A stretch of DNA of 64,000 nucleotides from an uncultured Oscillospiraceae bacterium (GTDB lineage Bacteria; Bacillota; Clostridia; Oscillospirales; Oscillospiraceae): positions 1-64,000 of the forward strand of contig CAAFLF010000007.1 in assembly GCA_900763685.1 (NCBI GenBank), given 5' to 3'. Numbering within the stretch: the stretch's first letter is position 1; the number at the start of each line of letters is the position of its first letter. The notes beneath the pieces are model-generated. The model did no database searches, was not told the origin of the DNA, and saw only the letters and a program-made list of their open reading frames with translations. Positions 58,025 to 64,000 of this stretch are shown here, one piece after another. Both the position numbers and the translations under genes were made by a program.

Positions 58025-58927
58025 GTGACGGGGGAACGGCTTTTTCAGATGGTATATCTCCTGCTGGAGCACGGGCGGATGACGGCGGGAGAGCTGGCGG
58101 AGCGGCTGGAGGTCTCCGTCCGGACCGTCTACCGGGATGTGGACAGCCTCTCCGCCGCGGGGGTGCCCATCTGCGCCGCCCAGGGCAAGGGCGGGGGCGT
58201 TTACCTGATGGAGGGCTACGTGCTGGAGCGGGCCGCCTTCACCGAGGAGGAGCAGCGCCAGCTCCTCACCGCCCTCCGGGCCCTGCCCGGGGAGGAGGGG
58301 GACGCCCTGGGGAAGCTCTCCGCCCTCTTCCGGCGGGAGGGGGACGAGTGGCTGCAGGTGCGGCTCAGCCGCTGGGGCGGTCAGAGCGGCCGGGACGGCG
58401 AGACCTTCCAGGCGTTGCGCCAGGCCATCCGCCAGCGGCGGAGCGTCACCTTCCGCTACGCGAGCTCCCGGGGGGAGGTGCTGCCGAGGGAGGTCCTGCC
58501 CGCCCGGCTGGTCTTCAAGGGCCAGGGCTGGTACCTGCAGGGCTATGACCTGCCGCGGGAGGACTACCGGAGCTTCCGCCTCACCCGGATGCTGGACCTG
58601 ACCGTCACCGAGCGGACGTTCCACCGGGAGCTGACGCCGCCGGACATCGAGTTCCCCGGGGAGATCCCGCCCCTCTTCCGGGCGGACTGCCGCCTGCGCT
58701 TTGAAGCGAGGCTTGCCTACCGGGTCTATGACGAGTTCCTGCCGGAGGATGTGGAGATCCTGCCGGACGGGCGGCTGGAGGTCCGGGTGAGCCTGCCGGC
58801 GGATGACTGGCTCTACGGCTACCTCCTCTCCTTCGGCACGGGGGTGGAGGTGCTGGAGCCGGAGAGCCTGCGGCGGAATCTCGCCGCCATGGGGGCGGAA
58901 ATTTTTCGGAAGCACTCGGAAAGCTGA
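58025..58927 (+). CDS. WYL-domain (YafY-type) transcriptional regulator
   Basis: 300 residues. N-terminal helix-turn-helix (RLFQMVYLLLEHGRMTAGELAE; VSVRTVYRDVDSLSAAGVP) and a central WYL domain (RSVTFRYASSRGE; WYLQGYDLPREDYRSFRLTRM) followed by a WCX-like C-terminus. WYL domains sense nucleic acid or small ligands. GTG start with GAGGGGGTGAAGG site. Probably controls the zinc-ribbon gene that follows: a CTGACA-5-TGTCAG palindrome sits at the end of its own coding region. Confidence 0.9.
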   Translation: MTGERLFQMVYLLLEHGRMTAGELAERLEVSVRTVYRDVDSLSAAGVPICAAQGKGGGVYLMEGYVLERAAFTEEEQRQLLTALRALPGEEGDALGKLSALFRREGDEWLQVRLSRWGGQSGRDGETFQALRQAIRQRRSVTFRYASSRGEVLPREVLPARLVFKGQGWYLQGYDLPREDYRSFRLTRMLDLTVTERTFHRELTPPDIEFPGEIPPLFRADCRLRFEARLAYRVYDEFLPEDVEILPDGRLEVRVSLPADDWLYGYLLSFGTGVEVLEPESLRRNLAAMGAEIFRKHSES

Positions 58928-58940
58928 CAGAGGGTGTCAG
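58924..58940 (+). promoter_or_regulatory. CTGACA-N5-TGTCAG palindrome (candidate WYL operator)
   Basis: Perfect 6-bp inverted repeat with 5-nt spacer overlapping the regulator's stop codon. The following TTATCC and TAGAAT (58953-58958) could be part of a promoter for the zinc-ribbon gene. Operator role inferred from position. Confidence 0.5.
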
Positions 58941-58985
58941 GTTATCCTTGGTAGAATGGAACCATCAACGAAGGAGGGTTTTACC

Positions 58986-59255
58986 ATGGATCTGAAAAAC
59001 ACGAAATTCTGCCAGTCCTGCGGCATGCCGATGCTGCCGGGCATCGCCTACGGCACGGAGGCCGACGGCAGCCTCAGCGGCGACTACTGCTCCTACTGCT
59101 ACGGCAACGGCGCCTTCCTGGGCGAGATGAGCATGGAGGAGATGATCGACTTCTGTGCGAAGCCCATGGCGGAGCACACGCCGGGGCTCACGGTGGAGGA
59201 GGCCAAGGCCCGTATGCGGCAGTACTTCCCGGAGCTGAAGCGCTGGAAGAAGTGA
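58986..59255 (+). CDS. zinc-ribbon protein, 89 aa
   Basis: N-terminal putative zinc ribbon: FCQSCGMPM and DYCSYCYGNGAF give four Cys in two CxxC pairs, followed by a helical C-terminal part (EEMIDFCAKPMAEHTPG). Matches the small zinc-ribbon family (PF12674 type) often encoded beside YafY/WYL regulators. AAGGAGG before the ATG. Function unknown. Confidence 0.88.
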   Translation: MDLKNTKFCQSCGMPMLPGIAYGTEADGSLSGDYCSYCYGNGAFLGEMSMEEMIDFCAKPMAEHTPGLTVEEAKARMRQYFPELKRWKK

Positions 59256-59259
59256 ATGG

Positions 59260-59294
59260 AAAGCGGCCCTCCCGCCTTGGGAGGGCCGCTTTCT
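59260..59294. terminator. bidirectional terminator
   Basis: 14-bp perfect stem AAAGCGGCCCTCCC/GGGAGGGCCGCTTT with 5-nt loop between convergent genes; reaches the last base of the dipeptidase gene. Confidence 0.75.
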
Positions 59295-60097
59295 CAGTCC
59301 GGGGCGCGGACGGGGAAATCGAAGTAGGTATCCGGGAAGGGCTCCTCCTGGAGGGTGAAGTGCCACCACTCGGTCTTGATGCCGCGGAAGCCGTGGCGGA
59401 GCATGGCGTCCCGCAGGAGGGCACGGTTGGCCCGCTGCTCCGGCGTGAGGCCGTCGTAGTCCGTGTGGGAGGGGGCGCCGAAGTAGTCGAAGGTGCCGCC
59501 CATGTCCAGTTCCTTGCCGCTGGCCTCGTCCAGGAGGGTCAGGTCCACGGTGCTGCCCCGGCTGTGGCCGGAGCGGGCGGCGATGTAGCCATGGGCGAAG
59601 AGCCGGGACTTCTCCTCCTCCGGGTAGAAGCAGGGCTGCATGGCGGTGTCCTCCAAGTCCTCCGCCCAGCGGACGAAGTGGTCCACCGCCGACTGAGGGC
59701 GGTAGGCGTCGTAGACCTTCAGGCGGTAGCCTTGGGCCAGAAGCTCGTCGCTGACGGCCCGGAGGGCCTGGGCGGCCTCCACCGTCAGGATGGCGCAGGG
59801 CTGCTCATAGCCGTCGATGCGGCTGCCCACGAAGTTATAGGTGGAGTAGTAGCGGATCTCCTGGAGGATGTCCGGCACGGCGTCCGCCAGGAGGACGAAG
59901 CCCTCCGGCAGGGCGTAGGGCTCGTTCTGGGGAGCATCCTCCGGCTGGGAGCTATCCGGCGGGGCGGCGGGCGGGACGCTGCTGGACGGGGCGGAGGCGG
60001 CGCTCTGGGAGGCGGCGCTTCCCTGAGGGGCGGGCGGCGTCCCACAGGCGGTGAGGAGCAGGGTCAGGAGCAGCAGCAGGGCGGCGAGGCGTTTCAT
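59294..60097 (-). CDS. VanX-like D-Ala-D-Ala dipeptidase lipoprotein
   Basis: 267 residues. Lipobox LTAC (Cys18), a Pro/Ser/Ala-rich linker to about 60, then an M15D peptidase: VYDAYRPQSA (Arg133), SGHSRGSTVD with zinc ligands His178 and Asp185, and EWWHF with Glu243 and His246. Cleaves D-alanyl-D-alanine outside the membrane. As no vanHA genes are adjacent it is more likely a housekeeping wall-recycling enzyme than a resistance gene. ATG at the signal peptide. Confidence 0.92.
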   Translation of the reverse strand: MKRLAALLLLLTLLLTACGTPPAPQGSAASQSAASAPSSSVPPAAPPDSSQPEDAPQNEPYALPEGFVLLADAVPDILQEIRYYSTYNFVGSRIDGYEQPCAILTVEAAQALRAVSDELLAQGYRLKVYDAYRPQSAVDHFVRWAEDLEDTAMQPCFYPEEEKSRLFAHGYIAARSGHSRGSTVDLTLLDEASGKELDMGGTFDYFGAPSHTDYDGLTPEQRANRALLRDAMLRHGFRGIKTEWWHFTLQEEPFPDTYFDFPVRAPD

Positions 60098-60183
60098 GGC
60101 GGGGACCTCCCTTTCGGCGGTTTGCCCCAGGATAGCACGGGGCGGCGGGGGCGTCAAGATGGAAAATTGTTACCGAAATGTTC

Positions 60184-60212
60184 TTGCTTTTAGGAGTCCG
60201 GGGTGGTATCAT
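60184..60212 (+). promoter_or_regulatory. promoter of the 222-aa lipoprotein gene
   Basis: TTGCTT, 17-nt spacer, TATCAT, then AAAGGAG before the ATG. Confidence 0.6.
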
Positions 60213-60258
60213 GCGCTGGAAATCAAGGCGTAAGCTTCGACGGAAAGGAGATCATGCT

Positions 60259-60927
60259 ATGAAGCGTCTTTTCAAAGCGACACTTTCCCTGGGGCTGGCG
60301 CTGGGCGTGCTGGGGCTCTCCGGCTGCGGGACACCCGCGGCGGACAGCGGCAGCGCCTCCGCCGGCGGCTCCCAGGAGGAGACCCATCGTGTGGAACCGA
60401 TGGCCGGCAGTATGGACGTCAGCGCGCTGGCCGAGGGGGACAACCAGTTCACCGCCGGGTTCCGGGGCAGCGACGCGCGGCTGGATGATGACGGAAGGCT
60501 GGTCATCGATCTAACGGTCTATACCTATGATCTCTACGACGCGGTGGAGATCACCACCCTGACCCCCGGGGACACTCTGGTGGTGAAAGGGACTGAGATC
60601 CCTGTGAAGACCGTGGAGCAGGGGGACGGCATCGCCGTCAACGGCGGGCTGGTGAACGGCGGCATCGACCTGACCTCCGCCGGCGGCGGCACCTTCCGGG
60701 TCCTGCTGGAAAACGACGCGCCGGATCTCTATGAGGCCGGGACCATCACCCTGCCGGTGGCGCAGGACTTCGTGCTGACAGATGATTCTGACCCCGAGAG
60801 CCCGGGGCAAACGCTCTACGCCGGGGACCTGCTGGGGCTGGGGGACGAGGTCTTCTCTCCCCAGGCCACCACGGTGGAGACTGCGGGCGGCATGGTGACG
60901 GCGATCCATCGGGATTATATGCCATAA
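60259..60927 (+). CDS. lipoprotein of unknown function, 222 aa
   Basis: Signal peptide with lipobox LSGC (Cys23), a Ser/Gly linker, then a beta-rich acidic domain (GRLVIDLTVYTYDLYDAVEITTL; GTFRVLLENDAPDLYEAGTITLP). I recognise no family. GGAAAGGAG before ATG. Monocistronic; a hairpin (AGCGGCGGCC/GGCCGCCGCT, 60934-60957) follows with a poor T-run. Confidence 0.78.
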   Translation: MKRLFKATLSLGLALGVLGLSGCGTPAADSGSASAGGSQEETHRVEPMAGSMDVSALAEGDNQFTAGFRGSDARLDDDGRLVIDLTVYTYDLYDAVEITTLTPGDTLVVKGTEIPVKTVEQGDGIAVNGGLVNGGIDLTSAGGGTFRVLLENDAPDLYEAGTITLPVAQDFVLTDDSDPESPGQTLYAGDLLGLGDEVFSPQATTVETAGGMVTAIHRDYMP

Positions 60928-61108
60928 AGCGGAAGCGGCGGCCGGAAGGCCGCCGCTCTCCTCTTGCCGGTGGATGCGGGCTCTCGGGACCGCCGGCCCC
61001 CGCAGGTGCGGCACGGGGGTGCCCAGCAGCCATCATTCGGAGGCGAAAGCGGGCGGTTTCTCCGTCAAATTGACGAAAAGGGGTCCGGTTTCTTGGGGGA
61101 ACGTTTAC

Positions 61109-61137
61109 TTCCTTTTCTCCGGCGGGTGGGGTATAAT
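61109..61137 (+). promoter_or_regulatory. promoter of azlCD and upstream region
   Basis: TTCCTT, 17-nt spacer, perfect TATAAT, 32 nt before azlC. The preceding part of the 242-nt intergenic region is GC-rich with no recognised signal. Confidence 0.65.
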
Positions 61138-61169
61138 GGAGGCCGCATCACTGGGAGCGGAGGCGGAAC

Positions 61170-61883
61170 ATGAAACATCTGGTCTTCAAACGGGGCCTGC
61201 GGGACGGCATTCCCATCGGCCTGGGATATTTTGTGGTGAGCATCGGCATCGGCATCGCCTGCCGGACGGCGAAGCTGGGCGCGGCCCAGGGCTTTTTCAT
61301 GAGCTTACTCAACAACGCCTCCGCCGGGGAGTACGGCGGCATCACGGTCATCGCCGGGGACGCGGGCTTCCTCACCATGATCCTCATGATGCTGGTCATC
61401 AACGCCCGGTATCTCCTTATGGGCTGCGTGCTGAGCCAGAAGCTCTCCCCCGACCTCTCCCTGGGGCACCGGATGCTGATGGCCTTTGACCTGACGGACG
61501 AGATCTTCGGTCTGGCGGTGGCCCAGCAGGGAATGCTGGACCCCTGGTACTACTACGGCGCCATGTGCGCCGCTCTGCCGGGCTGGAGCTGCGGCACCGT
61601 GGTTGGCGTGCTGCTGGGGCAGAGCCTGCCGGAGCGGGCCGTCAGCGGCTGCTCGGTGATGCTTTTCGGCATGTTTATCGCCATCATCCTGCCGGAGGGG
61701 AAGCGGAACCCGGTGGTGCTGGGCTTCCTCCTTCTGGGCTTCCTCTGCAGCTGGGCGGGCGCCAAGCTGCCGCCCCTGGCCCAGCTCTCTGAGGGGATGC
61801 GCATCCTGGTTTTGACGGTGATCCTGGCCGCCCTGGCGGCGGCGCTCTTTCCCCGGAAGGAAGAAGAGGAGGCGGCGGAATGA
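61170..61883 (+). CDS. azlC: branched-chain amino acid exporter subunit AzlC
   Basis: 237 residues, about five to seven helices, with GLRDGIPIGLGYFVVSIGIGI and NASAGEYGG of the AzlC family. With AzlD it exports branched-chain amino acids (AzlCD of Bacillus; BrnFE of Corynebacterium). Charged tail ERKEEEEAAE-like at the end. Overlaps azlD by 4 nt. Confidence 0.93.
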   Translation: MKHLVFKRGLRDGIPIGLGYFVVSIGIGIACRTAKLGAAQGFFMSLLNNASAGEYGGITVIAGDAGFLTMILMMLVINARYLLMGCVLSQKLSPDLSLGHRMLMAFDLTDEIFGLAVAQQGMLDPWYYYGAMCAALPGWSCGTVVGVLLGQSLPERAVSGCSVMLFGMFIAIILPEGKRNPVVLGFLLLGFLCSWAGAKLPPLAQLSEGMRILVLTVILAALAAALFPRKEEEEAAE

Positions 61884-62182
61884 AGGCCTGGCTCTATATT
61901 CTGGTGATGGCCCTGACGACTTACGCCATCCGGGTGCTGCCGCTGACGCTGATCCGGAAGCCCATCCGGAGCGTTTTTCTGAAGTCCTTCCTCTACTACG
62001 TGCCCTATGTGACGCTGGCGGTGATGACCTTCCCCGCCATCACGGAGGCCACCCAGTCCCCCATCGCCGGGTGGGCGGCCATGGGCGTGGGGCTGGTCTG
62101 CGCCTGGTTTGGTCTCGGCATGCTGCCGGTGGCCATCCTCTGCTGCGGGACCGTCATCGCCCTGGAAGCCATCCTGCTTTGA
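61880..62182 (+). CDS. azlD: AzlD-family membrane subunit
   Basis: 100 residues with about four helices and TYAIRVLPLTLIRKPI of the AzlD family. Small partner of AzlC; ATGA overlap shows coupled translation. Followed by a terminator. Confidence 0.93.
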   Translation: MKAWLYILVMALTTYAIRVLPLTLIRKPIRSVFLKSFLYYVPYVTLAVMTFPAITEATQSPIAGWAAMGVGLVCAWFGLGMLPVAILCCGTVIALEAILL

Positions 62183-62188
62183 GCGAAG

Positions 62189-62218
62189 CGCCGCCGCGGC
62201 GAACCGCGGCGGCGTTTT
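62189..62218 (+). terminator. terminator after azlD
   Basis: 11-bp perfect stem CGCCGCCGCGG/CCGCGGCGGCG with 4-nt loop and TTTT. Confidence 0.85.
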
Positions 62219-62222
62219 CTTC

Positions 62223-62251
62223 TTGCGCGGGAGGGGGTTTTCCGGTAGAAT
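62223..62251 (+). promoter_or_regulatory. promoter of the small acidic protein and yhaM
   Basis: TTGCGC, 17-nt spacer, TAGAAT; GAGGAGGA lies before the next ATG. Confidence 0.6.
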
Positions 62252-62323
62252 AGAGGGGAATGAGACCGGACTTTGGGCCGCTTTCCCTGGGATACTGGGA
62301 GCGGACGAGAGGAGGAAACAGGG

Positions 62324-62554
62324 ATGGCAGAGGGAAAGATCGTCCCCTTCCCCGCCCAGGACCCCTGGGAGCGGATGGAGGGCATGGCGGAGGAGGAGCT
62401 GGCGGAGTTCCTGGCGGAACTTCTGGGCCAGCGGCAGGAGATGGACGCCGCCGAGCCTGACGAGGCGGACGAGGAAGCCTATGAGACCTGGGCGGACGCC
62501 CACGAGGAGCTGGAGGACCTCATCGACGAGGTGAGGGACCGGCTGGAGGAGTGA
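62324..62554 (+). CDS. small acidic protein, 76 aa
   Basis: Very acidic, helical (MEGMAEEELAEFLAELL; EELEDLIDEVRDRLEE), no Cys, no membrane segment. Not recognised. ATG with GAGGAGG 8 nt upstream; 2 nt before yhaM, so probably translationally coupled and functionally linked to it. Confidence 0.75.
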   Translation: MAEGKIVPFPAQDPWERMEGMAEEELAEFLAELLGQRQEMDAAEPDEADEEAYETWADAHEELEDLIDEVRDRLEE

Positions 62555-62556
62555 AC

Positions 62557-63507
62557 ATGGAGTACAACAAAGCGATCACAGACCTGGCCATCGGAGACGC
62601 CATTGAGGGCTTTTACCTGCTGCGCTCAGCCCAGAGCAAGATCACCAGCACAGGGAAGCCCTTCCTGATCCTGACCCTGGCGGACCGGACCGGGGCCGTG
62701 GAGGGCAAGGTCTGGGACTACGCCGGGCCCATCGGCCGGGCGGACGAGGGCAAGGTCGTGAAGATCCGGGGCAATGTGGGCGAGTACCGGGGCAGCGTGC
62801 AGATCACGGTGGACCGTATCCGCCTGGCGGCGGAGGGGGACCCGGTGGACCCGGCGTCCCTGGTGCCGGAGGCGCCCATTGAGAAGGACGCGGCCATGGC
62901 GGAGGTGCGGCGGTACCTGGCCTCCATCCAGGACGCCGACTACCGGGCCGCGGCGGAGGAGCTGCTGCGGCGGCACGAAAGGGACTTCCCCCTCATCCCC
63001 GCCGCCAAGAGCGTGCACCACGGCTTCCGGATGGGGCTTTTGATGCACACGGGGAATATGCTGAAGATCGCGGACTTCCTGGCGGGGCTCTACCCCGAGG
63101 TCATCGACCGGAGTCTGCTGCTGGCCGGGACCTTCGCCCACGATCTCGCCAAGGCCAGGGAGTTCCAGCTCTCGGAGCTGGGACTGGCCACGGACTACAC
63201 CGCGGCGGGGCAGCTTCTGGGCCATCTTGTGATGGGGGCCCAGGAGGCGGCGGAGGTCACGAAGGCGCTGGGCATCCCGGAGGAGAAGGGGATGCTGCTG
63301 CAGCACCTGATCCTCTCCCACCACGGGGAGCCGGAGTTCGGCGCGGCGGTGCGGCCCGCCTGCGCCGAGGCGGAGCTCCTCAGCTACATCGACGGCATCG
63401 ACAGCCGGATGGAGATCTGCCGGGAGGCCCTGGCGGAGACGGAGGCAGGCCGCTTCAGCGAGCGGATCTTCGCGCTGGACGGGCGGCGGATGTACCGGCA
63501 CGAGTGA
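62557..63507 (+). CDS. yhaM: YhaM-like 3'-5' exoribonuclease (OB + HD domain)
   Basis: 316 residues, the size of Bacillus YhaM. N-terminal OB-fold (KPFLILTLADRTGAVEGKVWD) and a C-terminal HD domain with HHGFRMGLLMHTGNM, GTFAHDLAKARE and LILSHHGEPEFG metal ligands. Degrades RNA and single-stranded DNA from 3' ends with Mn2+/Co2+. ATG at 62557 has GGAGGA 6 nt upstream. Confidence 0.92.
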   Translation: MEYNKAITDLAIGDAIEGFYLLRSAQSKITSTGKPFLILTLADRTGAVEGKVWDYAGPIGRADEGKVVKIRGNVGEYRGSVQITVDRIRLAAEGDPVDPASLVPEAPIEKDAAMAEVRRYLASIQDADYRAAAEELLRRHERDFPLIPAAKSVHHGFRMGLLMHTGNMLKIADFLAGLYPEVIDRSLLLAGTFAHDLAKAREFQLSELGLATDYTAAGQLLGHLVMGAQEAAEVTKALGIPEEKGMLLQHLILSHHGEPEFGAAVRPACAEAELLSYIDGIDSRMEICREALAETEAGRFSERIFALDGRRMYRHE

Positions 63508-63511
63508 GGAG

Positions 63512-63543
63512 AAGGCCCGGACACGGGGTGTCCGGGCCTTTCG
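63512..63543 (+). terminator. hairpin after yhaM
   Basis: 12-bp stem AAGGCCCGGACA/TGTCCGGGCCTT with 5-nt loop; only a weak T-tail. Confidence 0.5.
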
Positions 63544-63573
63544 TGAAATTTTGAGGGAAACGGAGGGGACGGC

Positions 63574-64000
63574 ATGGACAAATACCAGGCGCTGCGGCGC
63601 TACTTCGGCCACGGGGCCTTCCGGGAGGGGCAGGAGGCCCTGGTGGACACCCTGCTGGCAGGGCGGGACGCCCTGGGCATCATGCCCACCGGGGGCGGCA
63701 AGTCCCTCTGCTACCAGGTGCCGGCGCTGCTGCTGCCGGGGGTGACGCTGGTGATCTCGCCCCTCATCTCCCTGATGAAGGACCAGGTGATGGCGCTGGA
63801 GAAGGCAGGGGTCCCGGCGGCGTTTCTCAACAGCTCCCCCTCCGCCGCGGAACGGCGGGCGGTCTATGACGGGCTGCGGCAGGGGGCCTACCGGCTCCTC
63901 TACGTGGCCCCGGAGCGGCTGGAGGCGGAGAACTTCTCCGCCCTGGCGAGGGAGCTGACCATCCCTCTCGCGGCGGTGGACGAGGCCCACTGCGTCTCCC
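63574..64000 (+). CDS. recQ: ATP-dependent DNA helicase RecQ, 5' part
   Basis: Open to the right edge; 142 codons seen. RecQ signatures: FGHGAFREGQEALVDTLL (motif 0), Walker A MPTGGGKSLCYQVPA, VISPLISLMKDQV, LNSSPSAAERR, YVAPERL and DEAHC. Superfamily 2 helicase for recombination and fork repair. ATG with GGAGGGGAC upstream. The rest lies outside. Confidence 0.95.
   Translation, partial: MDKYQALRRYFGHGAFREGQEALVDTLLAGRDALGIMPTGGGKSLCYQVPALLLPGVTLVISPLISLMKDQVMALEKAGVPAAFLNSSPSAAERRAVYDGLRQGAYRLLYVAPERLEAENFSALARELTIPLAAVDEAHCVS

Noticed and set aside
59294..60097. Vancomycin resistance locus (vanX)
   Set aside because: No vanH, vanA/B or vanRS neighbours; gene has a lipoprotein signal and stands alone, fitting a wall-recycling dipeptidase.

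Overview
The window reads as a chromosomal segment of a high-G+C, low-branching Firmicute of the Oscillospiraceae type. It combines Gram-positive gene orders (ylxM-ffh-rpsP-khpA, rimM-trmD, yfmF-yfmH-lgt, T-box pheST, ireB, copA-csoR-copZ) with very GC-rich coding sequence, GTG/TTG starts with strong AGGAGG sites, sigma-A promoters (TTGACA-17-TATAAT), anaerobic ribonucleotide reductase, a GerS-like spore-germination lipoprotein and a CsaB-type wall-polymer pyruvylation enzyme. I saw no tRNA, rRNA, transposase, phage or CRISPR.

Layout. 0-5.5 kb (minus): a type IV pilus/type II secretion-like cluster (transglutaminase lipoprotein, PilC, four small pseudopilin-like membrane proteins, PilT), a small conserved protein, and a cyclic-di-GMP-I riboswitch at the left edge whose target gene lies outside the window. 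5.8-15 kb: BTAD-type regulator; NhaC-family transporter under a lysine riboswitch (probable lysine permease LysW); operon MBOAT O-acyltransferase, DHHW/AlgX-like protein and a Nudix-DUF523 fusion; secreted 5'-nucleotidase. 15-20 kb: a dihydropyrimidinase homologue lacking most metal ligands, a DUF4330 protein, and a GT4-CsaB fusion. 20-24 kb (minus): nnrD, gerS-like, alr, mazF and a secreted protein. 24-31 kb: E2/CAT-like acyltransferase with an AMP-forming ligase, then T-box, pheS and pheT, the last followed by a 66-bp duplication of its own 3' end.

31-44 kb: ireB, a 100-residue conserved protein, SH3-NlpC/P60 hydrolase, two M16 peptidase homologues with lgt, the SRP/translation block (ylxM, ffh, rpsP, khpA), then a DUF2185 protein and an ArsB/NhaD-like permease under a predicted yybP-ykoY manganese riboswitch, which separate khpA from rimM-trmD, and a WG-repeat lipoprotein-like gene of lower G+C. 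44-49 kb: LURP-one-like protein, copper efflux operon with two CsoR-type operators, and a G5/3D-domain cell wall protein. 49-57.5 kb: rsmA, repeat-rich DNA, pckA, nrdD behind NrdR boxes, an SGNH hydrolase, nrdG, XRE regulator and ridA. 57.5-64 kb: hairpin repeat, WYL regulator with a zinc-ribbon protein, VanX-like dipeptidase, lipoprotein, azlCD, a small acidic protein, a YhaM-like HD nuclease and the start of recQ.

The most interesting non-standard signals are: a dispersed, hairpin-modular repeat found in two collinear but covarying copies (48.1-48.3 kb minus, 57.6-57.8 kb plus); the pheT 3'-end duplication with only synonymous differences; a probable pseudo-enzyme of the dihydropyrimidinase family; and an ArsB/NhaD-type permease placed under a manganese riboswitch.
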